DNA of 64,000 nt from Paenibacillus andongensis (GCF_025369935.1 NZ_CP104467.1:831501-895500), one strand, 5' to 3'. Counted from the stretch's first letter, positions 44,136-53,683 are shown. The notes: generated from the sequence alone by a model not told the origin. A program made the numbers and translations.

Positions 44136-44942
44136 ATGAATTCAGTAATCCTTGATCGAAGCGTTGCAAAACGATATTTTTACGGCACAAAAGGCCCTAA
44201 ATTGCTAGGGACCGTTGGTACCATCATCGCGTTTATGTTTGGGCACTCCATTTCCAGTTATAGAGGTCCTTCCTATGGTATCATATTCGCTTTACTAACG
44301 ATCATTGGTGCCATCATTTGGGCGTTAGTGGAAAAATTCGGTATGAAAAAGGAACAGGAAAATGTTATTGATGCTTGCATCGAAGCAGATCTTAGTAACT
44401 TCAGGGAGAGAGCTTTGAAAAAGCTTGGACTTGTGAACGAGCAGGTTAGCATCATTACACCAATTAAGGTATTAGGCCCATATTACGGGCATACAGAGTT
44501 GAAAGTGAAAAGCAATATATTTACAGCCCTATTCAAGGCAATCTACCGGTTTTTCACATATACAACCCAATTGAAGTTCAAGTATGGCAGTGATGATAAA
44601 CTTAGATACTCCTTAATACAGGCACATATGTTTTTCTTCAGCGATAGCCAAATTTACGTGTATGACATTTGTTACGATATCTGCAGTGGGGACATTTTCG
44701 AGGAATCTACATTGGAATATTTCTATCGGGATATCGACTGCGTAATTACTGGAGAAAAGATGGAGAAGGTTTTATCCAAGAAGAAAATCATTAACAAGAA
44801 ATTCGAATACTTTAAAGTGGTTGTTACATCGGGAACTTCTACTCATGCACTTGCGGACGTGGAGACTTCCATCCTAGATACTCAAGTCATGGCCATGCGC
44901 AACTTAGTAAGGAGTAAAAAAGAAGAAATGCTTGTCGGTTAG
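44136..44942 (+). CDS. Membrane protein, third paralogue
   Basis: A 268-residue protein. Two hydrophobic segments (LLGTVGTIIAFMFG and YGIIFALLTIIGAIIWALV) near residues 23-65. The C-terminal domain (LRYSLIQAHMFFFS, CYDICSGDIFEESTLEYFYRDI, TQVMAMRNLVRSKK) is closest to the end of the fused lipoprotein just before it; the two overlap in motif and order, so they arose by duplication. GGAGGCTCTTCAG precedes the ATG. Confidence 0.7.
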   Translation: MNSVILDRSVAKRYFYGTKGPKLLGTVGTIIAFMFGHSISSYRGPSYGIIFALLTIIGAIIWALVEKFGMKKEQENVIDACIEADLSNFRERALKKLGLVNEQVSIITPIKVLGPYYGHTELKVKSNIFTALFKAIYRFFTYTTQLKFKYGSDDKLRYSLIQAHMFFFSDSQIYVYDICYDICSGDIFEESTLEYFYRDIDCVITGEKMEKVLSKKKIINKKFEYFKVVVTSGTSTHALADVETSILDTQVMAMRNLVRSKKEEMLVG

Positions 44943-44958
44943 TTATCAAACAAATCAA

Positions 44959-45004
44959 GGCTCATCCAGTCTCAGTATGTACTTGAGAACACACTGGACG
45001 AGCC
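44959..45004 (+). repeat. 12-bp inverted repeat before essC
   Basis: GGCTCATCCAGT and ACTGGACGAGCC, one mismatch, bracket a nested CTCAG/TTGAG stem. No T run follows; it is probably a processing or attenuation hairpin 34 bases before the essC start. Confidence 0.65.
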
Positions 45005-45037
45005 GGATTCTTGAGTGCAAGAGAGCGGAGTGATAAC

Positions 45038-48000
45038 ATGTCAGACTTTTTGGTAGCCATATGTATAGACAACATCGTAAAAGAGTTAAAGCTTAGTACT
45101 CTGCTAAGTAAACAGACCGGTTCAGTGCTAGATCGTGAGTTTCTGGACAGTAGCGTAGATCTTCTCTTACCGTTCTATAAGTCCGATCAGTCGTGGATGG
45201 TGGGAATAGCTGATAGAAGCAAAGCAATCATAACGGTTAATAGTGAAGAAGTCAGTGAAAAAATCATCGAACACGCCGATTATATTACGGTTAAAGATGT
45301 AGAGAATGATATCCAGTACAGCCTGCTTATCCTTTCTTTAGAGAAGCATGCATTAGAGTTTCACAAATATTACTTAGAAAACAACAAAAATATCTTTATC
45401 GGCCGATTGCCGGAAAGTGATATTTATTTCAACATAAATAACATGATCTCCAGAAAGCATGCCGCATTAAGAGTGGAGGCCAATGGGGATACGTATATCG
45501 AGGATTTGTCTGGTAAAACCGGCGTTTATGTCAATGGCCAACGAATGAACTCCGCAAAACTTAAGATAGGGGACATCGTCTTCATCATTGGTCTGAAGAT
45601 CGTCTATATGGGAGGGTACATTGCGGTTAGCAGCAATATAGCGGGAGCTACGCTGCAACCGTTCCTTCAACCCAACATCGCAGAGCCTCTTGCCGAAAGC
45701 AAAACCAGAAACACATTCTACACGCGCTCGCCTCGAATTATGAAAACGTTAGAATCCGGAGTGTTCGAGATTGATGCGCCGCCGCCAATCCAAAAGAGCA
45801 GAAGAATGCCGTTGATCTTCACACTCGGTCCCTCTTTAACGATGGTGATCGCGATGCTGGCCAGTCTTGGATTCACGATTGCCCGTGCCTCCTCGGGATC
45901 CTCAATTGCGATGAGCTTAACGATGACGGTTAGCATGATGATCGGGGCAATCCTGTGGCCCACTTTAATGAACCGGTACCAGAAAAGGTTAGAACTCGCA
46001 GATGAGAACTACCGGCAGAAGAGATATGCTCAATACATCGAACAGCAGAAGGCGATTCTTGATGACAAGTATCAAAGAAATAGCCGTATTCTTCAAGAAA
46101 CGCACTTTCCTGGTCCTAACCAAATTTATAATATTATGAAAAATAAAGAGAGTGAACGTCGCCTCTGGGAACGTAAACCGAGCGATTCGGATTTTCTGGA
46201 AGTGCGCCTAGGAAAGGGCGAACGGGACTTTGAGGTTCAGGTAACCTTTCCGAAGCAAGGCTTCATGCTGGATGAAGATCCGCTTATCAATGAACCTGCT
46301 AAGCTTGCGCAGAAATACGCCAAACTGCACGATGCTCCCATCACTGTTTCGTTGTTAGATGAAAGAACGGTCGGTTTGATCGGCGATCGCGAGAAGATTA
46401 TGAACAACATGAAATGCATGGCGTTACATTTGGCCGGTCTGCACGCTTACGATGAAGTGAAGATGGTGTTCGTTTACAACGAGTTTGAGAGCGCACATTT
46501 CGAATGGACAAAGGAGTTGCCTCACGTCTGGAGCACCAATCGAAATATTCGTTATGTTGCCACGAACAAGAATGAGGTTCATCAGCTCTTTAACGCCATT
46601 GATGAGGCTGTCAAAGAACGCGAACAAGGCTCGTCGAGAGATTCCCGCTCGAACGGTCTCCTTAAGCCACACTTTGTCGTGTTCATTGCGGATGAGAAAC
46701 TAGTAGATAATGAGCCGCTTATGCGATACATCGCGAATCCGCATAATGTCGTGAGCATTTCCGGTGTGTTTATTTACGGTGGTATTTCCAAATTGCCTAA
46801 AGATTGTGAAGTAATTATCCAGAACGACGATTCGGAGTGCGGCATTTATTATAAGAATAAATTGAACAACAGATTAATGAAATTTACTGCCGATGAAGTG
46901 AGAAACGAAGATTTGGTCGATTTCTCTCAACGCCTTTCTACGGTTTCGGTCAAAACTGAAAGTATGAACCTTAGCGTGCCTGAGCGCGTATCCTTCTTGG
47001 GCATGTATAAGGCCGGCAATATCGAGGAATTGAATATCGAGCGATTTTGGAGCGAAAATTTATCTTATCAATCGCTGGCTGCCCCTATTGGAATTAAAGC
47101 CGGCGGAGAGTTGTTCTCACTCGATATTCACGAGAACTATCACGGCTGCCACGGTTTGGTAGCAGGAATGACGGGCTCCGGTAAGAGTGAGTTTCTGCAG
47201 ACGTATATTATTTCCGCAGCCATTAATTTCCATCCTCACGATTTGTCCTTTGTCCTAATCGACTACAAAGGCGGCGGTATGGCCAACATTTTTGATGGGA
47301 TGCCACATATCGCGGGTAAAATAACGAATTTATCCGGAAGCCAATTGAATCGCTCGTTAATCTCGATCAAAGCCGAATTAAATCAAAGGCAGCTGTTATT
47401 TAACCAATATGGCATCAATCATATTGACAAATATCAAAAGCTCTATAAAGAAGGCAAAGCGAGCATTCCGCTTCCGCATCTTGCCATTATCTCCGATGAA
47501 TTTGCGCAGCTGAAGACCCAACAACCAGATTTCATGCGCGAGCTGATTGACGTTGCCCAGATTGGACGAAGCTTAGGAATTCATCTGATTCTGGCCACGC
47601 AGAAGCCGTCAGGTGTCGTGGACGATCAAATTTGGAGTAACTCGAAATTTCGAGTGTGTTTAAAGGTGCTGGATAAGTACGACAGCAATGAAATGATTAA
47701 GAAGCCGGATGCAGCGATGATCAAGCTGCCTGGTCGCTGTTATGTACAGGTCGGTTACGACGAAATCTTCGAATTCGTGCAATCCGGCTATAGCGGAAGC
47801 GAATACGTCCCTGTTGACGGTTATATTGACGAGGAAGATAGAACCGTAAGTCTTATCAACAATACCGCAACGCCGCTGCATGTCGCCAAGGAAGAGATGA
47901 AAGGCCGGAAGACGGGGAAATCGCAATTGGAGTCTTTGATCGATAAGGTTATTGAGATTGCGGCCCGTAACGAAATCGAACCTATTCGGCTCTGGATGGA

Positions 48001-49717
48001 GCCACTCCAAGAGGAGATTGCACTCAGTGAGATCGAGGGCTTCGGAGCTTACGGCTTTAACGGCCGGGAGTGGCAGGAGTCGGACAAACACCTAGAGGCT
48101 ACGATTGGTTTGGCGGATTTCCCGAGAAAGCAGAAGCAGCTGCCGCTGACAGTCAATTTGATGAAAGACGGCCATATCGTTGTGTACGGTACCTCGGGTA
48201 TGGGGAAGACCACTTTCGTCCAGACGCTCCTTTACAGCTTGGCTTATACGTATTCACCTGATGATATCCATATGTACGTGTTTGATTTTGGCGGTAGGAC
48301 ATTGGGGTATTTTTCCGAGCTCCCGCATTGCGGCGGTGTGTTCTATGCGGATGACGAAGATCGAGTTGAAGATACGGTGAACGGGCTTCTTGAATTGATG
48401 GAGCAAAGAAAACGGTTATTTTCGGAAAATAACGTCGGATCGTTCGATGGATACATATCCGCAACGAAGAAGAAGCTTCCAGCTGTAGTTTTAGTTGTAG
48501 ACAACTATTCCGTTCTCAAGGAGCGGTTCTATCGCTTAGAAGACAATATCGTCAAACTAGCAAGTAACGGGAAAACGTACGGCATTTACTTAATCATTAC
48601 AGGGAACAGCAAAGGAGCCGTGTTCTATAAAGTTACCGAACACGTATCCAACTTTGTTACGCTGCGCTTGAATGACAGCATGCATTATCGCGAAGTGTTA
48701 AACACGTCCGTTCCGCTTGACCTGGATCACGTCCGAGGCAGAGGTCTGACGGTCGTTGGCGAAGTCATAGAGTTCCAGACGGCCTTAGTTGCCAAGAAGA
48801 ACAATGAGATTGAACTCGTCTCTTATATTCGCGAGCAAATCGCTAGAATGAGTGCGTCATGGACAGGGGAAGAAGCGGCGCTCGACGGTGTACATGAGGC
48901 GGTAGCGTATGTCGCTGCGGCTTCGGAGGCGAAAGCGTCCAAACAAAAGCCTCAATCGGCATCTCTAAGATCAGACACGAATCACGCATTACCATTGATT
49001 GAAATCGACGAGCATGCTCTGTATGTTGGGAATTCACCAAGGAACAATGCTCCCAAAGGCTTAGCGCTCAAGGATCTTCATACGTTCTTTATCGGTGGGC
49101 AAGAAGAAACCGGAAAGACAGCTATGCTGAAGAGCCTAATCACTGATATGAATCAATACGTGGGCAGGCAAGTAATGTTTATAGATCGGGACAATCAAGA
49201 ATTGCAGTCATTCTGCGAGGAAGCCCGTGTTGATAGGTATATGTCCTTGGCATCGGAAGTTGATGACTTTATCAAGGAGCTTGCTGCAATCGTTAAAGAA
49301 AGAAGTACGGAATATGAGGTGCTCCGTACGAATGTGGAAACGGAAGACGATGTGTATGGTTTCATGTTGAAGTATCAGAAGCAATTTATCTTCATCAACG
49401 GCTTCTCGGATTTCTACGATATGATTTCCGACGATGCAGCAGACAAATTGGATCGGCTCATACCGATCTGTAAAGGACTAAACATCTATTTCATTACGAT
49501 GGATAACTTTGCAGAGCTGAAGGAATATGCCCCAACCCCTCTCTATTTACATTTAGTTAAAGCGGAGAAAGGGATCGTCATGGGCGGTTCCGTGAGCAAA
49601 CAGCCTATCTTTACCTTCGAGAATATGAATCAGCAAGATCGGAACAAAGTTTTGCCAGCAGGTCATGGCTTTCTGTTCGATAACAACAAATTTGAAGTGA
49701 TTACTATGCCCTATTAA
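45038..49717 (+). CDS. essC: EssC, FtsK/SpoIIIE-type ATPase of type VII secretion, with FHA domain
   Basis: A 1559-residue motor. Order: an N-terminal ubiquitin-like region; an FHA domain about residues 108-175 (FIGRLPESDIYF, ISRKHAALRVE, GVYVNGQ); two membrane segments near 265-310; then three FtsK-like ATPase modules with Walker A GMTGSGKSEF near 709, TSGMGKTTF near 1050 and a degenerate third, GGQEETGKTAM near 1352. Length and order fit EssC/YukB. Its FHA domain binds phosphothreonine in the family. The ORF is open from 45,011, but GGAG lies at proper distance before the ATG at 45,038. The G+C content is higher than in the neighbouring genes. Confidence 0.93.
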   Translation: MSDFLVAICIDNIVKELKLSTLLSKQTGSVLDREFLDSSVDLLLPFYKSDQSWMVGIADRSKAIITVNSEEVSEKIIEHADYITVKDVENDIQYSLLILSLEKHALEFHKYYLENNKNIFIGRLPESDIYFNINNMISRKHAALRVEANGDTYIEDLSGKTGVYVNGQRMNSAKLKIGDIVFIIGLKIVYMGGYIAVSSNIAGATLQPFLQPNIAEPLAESKTRNTFYTRSPRIMKTLESGVFEIDAPPPIQKSRRMPLIFTLGPSLTMVIAMLASLGFTIARASSGSSIAMSLTMTVSMMIGAILWPTLMNRYQKRLELADENYRQKRYAQYIEQQKAILDDKYQRNSRILQETHFPGPNQIYNIMKNKESERRLWERKPSDSDFLEVRLGKGERDFEVQVTFPKQGFMLDEDPLINEPAKLAQKYAKLHDAPITVSLLDERTVGLIGDREKIMNNMKCMALHLAGLHAYDEVKMVFVYNEFESAHFEWTKELPHVWSTNRNIRYVATNKNEVHQLFNAIDEAVKEREQGSSRDSRSNGLLKPHFVVFIADEKLVDNEPLMRYIANPHNVVSISGVFIYGGISKLPKDCEVIIQNDDSECGIYYKNKLNNRLMKFTADEVRNEDLVDFSQRLSTVSVKTESMNLSVPERVSFLGMYKAGNIEELNIERFWSENLSYQSLAAPIGIKAGGELFSLDIHENYHGCHGLVAGMTGSGKSEFLQTYIISAAINFHPHDLSFVLIDYKGGGMANIFDGMPHIAGKITNLSGSQLNRSLISIKAELNQRQLLFNQYGINHIDKYQKLYKEGKASIPLPHLAIISDEFAQLKTQQPDFMRELIDVAQIGRSLGIHLILATQKPSGVVDDQIWSNSKFRVCLKVLDKYDSNEMIKKPDAAMIKLPGRCYVQVGYDEIFEFVQSGYSGSEYVPVDGYIDEEDRTVSLINNTATPLHVAKEEMKGRKTGKSQLESLIDKVIEIAARNEIEPIRLWMEPLQEEIALSEIEGFGAYGFNGREWQESDKHLEATIGLADFPRKQKQLPLTVNLMKDGHIVVYGTSGMGKTTFVQTLLYSLAYTYSPDDIHMYVFDFGGRTLGYFSELPHCGGVFYADDEDRVEDTVNGLLELMEQRKRLFSENNVGSFDGYISATKKKLPAVVLVVDNYSVLKERFYRLEDNIVKLASNGKTYGIYLIITGNSKGAVFYKVTEHVSNFVTLRLNDSMHYREVLNTSVPLDLDHVRGRGLTVVGEVIEFQTALVAKKNNEIELVSYIREQIARMSASWTGEEAALDGVHEAVAYVAAASEAKASKQKPQSASLRSDTNHALPLIEIDEHALYVGNSPRNNAPKGLALKDLHTFFIGGQEETGKTAMLKSLITDMNQYVGRQVMFIDRDNQELQSFCEEARVDRYMSLASEVDDFIKELAAIVKERSTEYEVLRTNVETEDDVYGFMLKYQKQFIFINGFSDFYDMISDDAADKLDRLIPICKGLNIYFITMDNFAELKEYAPTPLYLHLVKAEKGIVMGGSVSKQPIFTFENMNQQDRNKVLPAGHGFLFDNNKFEVITMPY

Positions 49718-49737
49718 GAGAGGATGAGGATTGAAAA

Positions 49738-50583
49738 GTGAGCTCTAGTGCCTTCTTGGAGTTACTATTTTCTGAAGAAGAATTTATTATGCTCTCTTTG
49801 TTGTTGGGGGCTGACAAAATTGTTGGTATAGAGGACAATGAGAGTTTGTTGAAGAAATCCGCGGCTGAACTTCAGGACATTTGGGTCAAGGTCAAGGTAG
49901 GTCTGCAGGAAAAGCGATACATCGGCAATGAACAAGATCAAACGCTTGAAGTGGATGCTGCCGTCTATCATTTGCTTTCGATTTGCCACCATCCGGAACT
50001 CTTGTTTACTGCCCAAATGACAGAGCACAAAGCCGAGAGCCTGCATACGAACTACTACTTCAATGCCGATGGCATTGTCTCTCTAACCATTCATTCACCG
50101 GAAGGTTCGCGGGCTCAGATCGCGCTTAAGCACTATGAGAAAGTAACGGACGTTACGGACCACTTGGAGAAAACCTGGAATCCGTATGCGACCAATTATG
50201 CCGACACGGAAGAATTCGTTGAGACTGCGCTAAGTAAGTCGAAGTACTTCTCCTTCATTGCTGCCCTGAACATGAAGAACTTGGTCAAGGCCGCCGAGCT
50301 CTTAACGACAGTTGGTTTGAACGAAGAGGATGCCCAGGATGCGGCCTCAGGGTTCATTAATAAGGGCCGATTCGTCACCTTCTGCTGCTCTAGAATTACC
50401 GATGAGGTAGAAGTATCTAAAATGATTATGTTTTATTTTGGCGTGAAGGCGTGCTGGATCATTGAAGTTCCAAGCGGAGAAGACACCGCACTGAAACTGA
50501 CCAAAGCATCCGTAGAACAGTGTTTACAGCCCATGAAACAACTCATAATGACCCAATACGGAAGTCTCGCTACTTATTCATAA
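49738..50583 (+). CDS. T7SS accessory protein, EspG-like position
   Basis: A 281-residue soluble protein with a GTG start behind GAGG. It sits between essC and the EsaB/YukD gene, a place where secretion chaperones or EspG-like proteins occur, and is Glu/Ala rich (LSKSKYFSFIAALNMKNLVKAAELL). I see no clear catalytic motif. It probably binds WXG100 cargo, as inferred from position only. Confidence 0.5.
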   Translation: MSSSAFLELLFSEEEFIMLSLLLGADKIVGIEDNESLLKKSAAELQDIWVKVKVGLQEKRYIGNEQDQTLEVDAAVYHLLSICHHPELLFTAQMTEHKAESLHTNYYFNADGIVSLTIHSPEGSRAQIALKHYEKVTDVTDHLEKTWNPYATNYADTEEFVETALSKSKYFSFIAALNMKNLVKAAELLTTVGLNEEDAQDAASGFINKGRFVTFCCSRITDEVEVSKMIMFYFGVKACWIIEVPSGEDTALKLTKASVEQCLQPMKQLIMTQYGSLATYS

Positions 50584-50594
50584 GGAGTGAAAGG

Positions 50595-50846
50595 ATGAAC
50601 AAGATTTCATTAAACGTTCATGTTCCGGCGGTTGGTCGTAAACATGACTTTCTAGTCCCGGAAATGATGAGTATTAGCAAAATCATTAGCCTCATGGTGA
50701 ACATCCTATCCGAGGAGTACCCGGGGATCAGGATCGATTCCAAGCAATTATCACTTATGGATATGAGAAGCAACAAGGTCATGCAGCAGGCGTGTACTTG
50801 CAAACAGTTGGGAGTTATTAACGGGAGCAAACTGATGCTCTTATAA
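50595..50846 (+). CDS. EsaB/YukD ubiquitin-like protein
   Basis: An 83-residue protein, FLVPEMMSISKIISLMVNIL, IDSKQLSLMDM and GVINGSKLMLL, the length and ubiquitin-like fold of YukD/EsaB, a small regulator of type VII secretion. The frame is open from 50,520, overlapping the previous gene, but AAGGAGTGAAAGG precedes the ATG at 50,595. Confidence 0.8.
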   Translation: MNKISLNVHVPAVGRKHDFLVPEMMSISKIISLMVNILSEEYPGIRIDSKQLSLMDMRSNKVMQQACTCKQLGVINGSKLMLL

Positions 50847-50862
50847 GGAGGTGATAAGTTGA

Positions 50863-51189
50863 ATGGATTTTCGCATTAATTATTCACAAGTCGTAAGCCA
50901 AGCGAATCATATTCATGATTTGGCTCGCAACTTGAACACCAATGTAAGCGGGCTCGAGAACTTGATGCAGCAGATGAAGAGTGCTTGGAAAGGTCCCGCA
51001 GCGGAAGCGTGTTTGAAGCAGTGTGAATTATTAAAGACGGAAATGAACGCAACGTTCAGGCAAATGGAAGATGTCTCAAGTACGATCAAGCAAGTAGCAG
51101 ATCGAATCCAGCGTGAAGACGAAGCTGCTGCCGAGAGGGCAAGGCGATTGTCCCAAGGGAAAATCGGCGGCGGTGGCGTTTTCAAATAA
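50863..51189 (+). CDS. WXG100 protein 1
   Basis: A 108-residue helical hairpin protein. The turn motif is SAWKGPAAEA near residue 41, with the WXG in the form WKG. Two long helices on each side are typical. The C-terminal tail RLSQGKIGGGG is basic. It is the first of three small WXG100 genes after YukD. Confidence 0.85.
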   Translation: MDFRINYSQVVSQANHIHDLARNLNTNVSGLENLMQQMKSAWKGPAAEACLKQCELLKTEMNATFRQMEDVSSTIKQVADRIQREDEAAAERARRLSQGKIGGGGVFK

Positions 51190-51217
51190 AACCTTATATC
51201 TGAAAGGAGATTTACGA

Positions 51218-51532
51218 ATGGCAAACAACAGTATGCGAGTGGAAACAACGGATTTAAGAAATTCTGCGAAGTTGATTGAAGACAAGACAGGGAAGTATGT
51301 GCAGGAGTATTCGAAGATTTACAACGACGTTATTGCTAATCTCAAGGTAAACTGGCAGGGACAATCCAGCGAAGCATTCAATAGACAGATCGAGGGATAT
51401 CGCAACGATTTCGACGAGCTCGCCACAGTATTAAAGAGCTATTCGGACTTCTTGGTGAAAACAGCGGATAAAATCGAAAAAACGGAAGATGCGCTGAAAA
51501 ACGCTGCCAGCAACTTAAACTCAGGACGCTAA
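51218..51532 (+). CDS. WXG100 protein 2
   Basis: A 104-residue protein from the ATG at 51,218 (AAAGGAG before it); the in-frame open stretch upstream overlaps the preceding gene and is not used. VNWQGQSSEAF near residue 43 is the WXG turn. No export motif is obvious. Confidence 0.88.
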   Translation: MANNSMRVETTDLRNSAKLIEDKTGKYVQEYSKIYNDVIANLKVNWQGQSSEAFNRQIEGYRNDFDELATVLKSYSDFLVKTADKIEKTEDALKNAASNLNSGR

Positions 51533-51555
51533 TTCATAAAAAAGGGTGATTAAAC

Positions 51556-51861
51556 ATGGCATCGATTAAAGTGAATTCAACGGTAATGCGAGACAAAGCG
51601 GAATCTCTGAAAGGGATCGCGAAGTCGATCCAGACGTTCACGGAAGAAATGACGAACGAAATCAACCGTCTAAGATCCTCTTGGGAAGGCGACGTTGCCG
51701 AAACAACGGTTAAGAAATTTAACGACCTTAAGGATGATTTTGACAACCGTTTCAATACCATCAACGAATACGCCAATTTCTTAGTGAAAGCAGCTGAGGA
51801 ATGGGATAAGGTGAACCAAGAAAATCTCCAAGCTGCAGAAAGCCAACGCAGCGACACCTAA
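51556..51861 (+). CDS. WXG100 protein 3
   Basis: A 101-residue protein with RSSWEGDVAETTVKKF near residue 38, the WXG turn between two helices. AAGGGTGATT precedes the start. All three WXG100 proteins differ from each other, so they may form hetero-oligomers with different partners. Confidence 0.88.
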   Translation: MASIKVNSTVMRDKAESLKGIAKSIQTFTEEMTNEINRLRSSWEGDVAETTVKKFNDLKDDFDNRFNTINEYANFLVKAAEEWDKVNQENLQAAESQRSDT

Positions 51862-51878
51862 GCAGCAGGATGCAAATA

Positions 51879-51930
51879 GACAGAATTTGCATGTCTGCGA
51901 CGCTGTGGTTAAAGAGATGCAAATTCTGTC
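51879..51930 (+). repeat. Perfect 14-bp inverted repeat between WXG100 3 and the long WXG protein
   Basis: GACAGAATTTGCAT (51,879-51,892) and ATGCAAATTCTGTC (51,917-51,930). A weaker pairing extends it by four bases. No T run, so it is a strong RNA hairpin rather than a classic terminator. Confidence 0.75.
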
Positions 51931-51966
51931 ATTTGTACAACGCGCAATTACATAGGAGGTGATCTG

Positions 51967-53097
51967 GTGACATTCATTGTAGTTGATAGATCCAGATTTA
52001 GAGGCTTTGAAGGTACAGCGAAAAAGCTTAGCGGCGATGTAAGAAGAGTCCACGACGATCTAATTTCGACTGGACGCAATATGGATTGGGATATCCGCTC
52101 CTCAGCTGGAATCGATCGAACGATTGCCGCGTTGAATAATGATCTTGAGAAGCAAGCCGACGTACTGAATAAATTGGCCGCTTTCTTCGTCCATGCTTTA
52201 CAGGAATATGAAAAGCTGGACAAAGAGCAGCTGGCGGAGATTCAGAAGGTCGTAGACCCTACGGTTGTTACTCCTCAAAATCAGAGTATTGTAAGTGATA
52301 TCCTAAAGTGGTTTGGTACAAGTAATGGGCTTACACTATTGAAATTGGGTTTGTTATCTTCAAATCCTGGGCTAGCTAGTCTGTTATTGTCAGAAGAAGT
52401 AATAAGAAGGAATCTGTTAGGAAACAATTCTCCAACAACTAAGGATACTAACGATAGTTACCATGCATATAAGAAAGAGAACATTGGAAAAAATGGGAAG
52501 ACAGGAATATATGCCGGGGGATATGAGCTTGACGATAAATCTGTAAAAGCCTATGTAGGGAAGGCTTCGGCAAGCGGGAAATATGGGATTACAGAAGGCG
52601 AAGTAAATACTTATGTAGGGAAAACAGAGGCAAATTGGGATGCGCATGCAGGATTGTGGACTAAGGACTATAATGAGACTACTAAAAAATGGGAGACAGG
52701 TAAGTTCAATCCTAATTTAACACTAGAGGGAGGCGTAGAGGTTGATCTGATTGAAGCAGAAGCGAAGGGGAAAGTTGGCAACGATGATCTTGCTCTTATC
52801 GGTGAGGCCAAAGGAACTGTAGGCTCCGCAGAAGCAAAAGCGGGAATAGAATTTGATTTGCAAAAACTTGAATTAGATGCCAAAGGTTCATTGAAAGCAT
52901 CCGCCTTTGCAGGTGAGGTGAAGGGTGGATTTGAAATTCTTGGGTATGAAATAGGAATTAAATTAAAAGGTGATGCTCTCTCAGTAGGTGTAGAGGGAGA
53001 GGCGCAATTTGATGTCGAGCGTCAAAAGTTCAAGATAGGCGGAAGTGCATCCGCATTATTTGGTGCGGGGCTAGAATTAGAAATCGGTAAAAAATAG
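51967..53097 (+). CDS. WXG100-like N-terminus with a long repeat-like tail, candidate secreted substrate
   Basis: A 376-residue protein with a GTG start behind GGAGGTGATCTG. The first 90 residues form a helical hairpin with NMDWDIRSSAG in the WXG place and a coiled second helix (FFVHALQEYEKLDKEQ). After a linker (100-160) the last 210 residues are Gly/Ala/Lys-rich with repeated short units (KASASGKYGITEGEV, EAKGTVGSAEAKAG, EIGIKLKGDALSVGVEGEA). This looks like beta-rich repeats, not an enzyme. It may be an exported structural or toxin-carrier protein. No nuclease or ADP-ribosyl motif was seen. Confidence 0.6.
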   Translation: MTFIVVDRSRFRGFEGTAKKLSGDVRRVHDDLISTGRNMDWDIRSSAGIDRTIAALNNDLEKQADVLNKLAAFFVHALQEYEKLDKEQLAEIQKVVDPTVVTPQNQSIVSDILKWFGTSNGLTLLKLGLLSSNPGLASLLLSEEVIRRNLLGNNSPTTKDTNDSYHAYKKENIGKNGKTGIYAGGYELDDKSVKAYVGKASASGKYGITEGEVNTYVGKTEANWDAHAGLWTKDYNETTKKWETGKFNPNLTLEGGVEVDLIEAEAKGKVGNDDLALIGEAKGTVGSAEAKAGIEFDLQKLELDAKGSLKASAFAGEVKGGFEILGYEIGIKLKGDALSVGVEGEAQFDVERQKFKIGGSASALFGAGLELEIGKK

Positions 53098-53120
53098 GTA
53101 AATATTCCGGAGTTGATGAA

Positions 53121-53399
53121 TTGGGAGAGGGTAGAAGAAATTATTACGAGGTCAGCTTAACGCTAAAAGACATTATCTATTTTTTCCTATGCCGAAAAAA
53201 ATGTCTAAAATGTAATGGGAAATTGAAAAGAGTTTATAAGACTGAATATGCTGGAATAGGGAAAAGGAACAATAGCTCCATCTTAAACACCACATATAAG
53301 GAATACGACCTCAATGAGGTCCAAATATTATATCAGTGTATAGTGTGCGATTCTGTTTTCCCGATATCAAACTTAAGTACGAGTATGAGGAGGAAATGA
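53121..53399 (+). CDS. Small zinc-ribbon-like protein downstream of the WXG substrate
   Basis: A 92-residue protein with a TTG start (GGAG nine bases before it). CRKKCLKCNGK near residue 25 and CIVCDSVFP near 75 give a split pair of CxxC knuckles. Its position after the candidate substrate suggests an immunity or chaperone role, but this is inferred. The stop is just before the DUF4176 start. Confidence 0.45.
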   Translation: MGEGRRNYYEVSLTLKDIIYFFLCRKKCLKCNGKLKRVYKTEYAGIGKRNNSSILNTTYKEYDLNEVQILYQCIVCDSVFPISNLSTSMRRK

Positions 53400-53401
53400 C
53401 C

Positions 53402-53671
53402 ATGAAAGATTTATTGCCTATTGGTTCAATTGTCTTATTAAAGGATAGTACGAGAAGAGTAATGATTACTGGTCGAGTACAAAAGGAAGTTGGGCAGGAT
53501 GCTAAAACATGGGATTATTGCTCATGCCTTTATCCGGAAGGAAATATTAATCCTGAGCAATCTTTTTTATTTGATCATGAGCAGATCGAAAGAGTATATT
53601 TTATAGGTTTTCAAGACGAAGAGGAATTTGCATTTATGGACTACCTAAAGCAATTATATGACAAACAATAG
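53402..53671 (+). CDS. DUF4176 protein
   Basis: A 89-residue protein: LLPIGSIVLLKDSTRRVMITGRVQ and DYCSCLYPEG match DUF4176, a family that occurs in type VII secretion loci and near LXG-toxin genes. GGAGG lies eight bases before the ATG at 53,402; an ATG six bases earlier and an in-frame start at 53,336 are less likely. It may neutralise or assist the candidate substrate. Confidence 0.75.
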   Translation: MKDLLPIGSIVLLKDSTRRVMITGRVQKEVGQDAKTWDYCSCLYPEGNINPEQSFLFDHEQIERVYFIGFQDEEEFAFMDYLKQLYDKQ

Positions 53672-53683
53672 AGGTAAGCGGAT

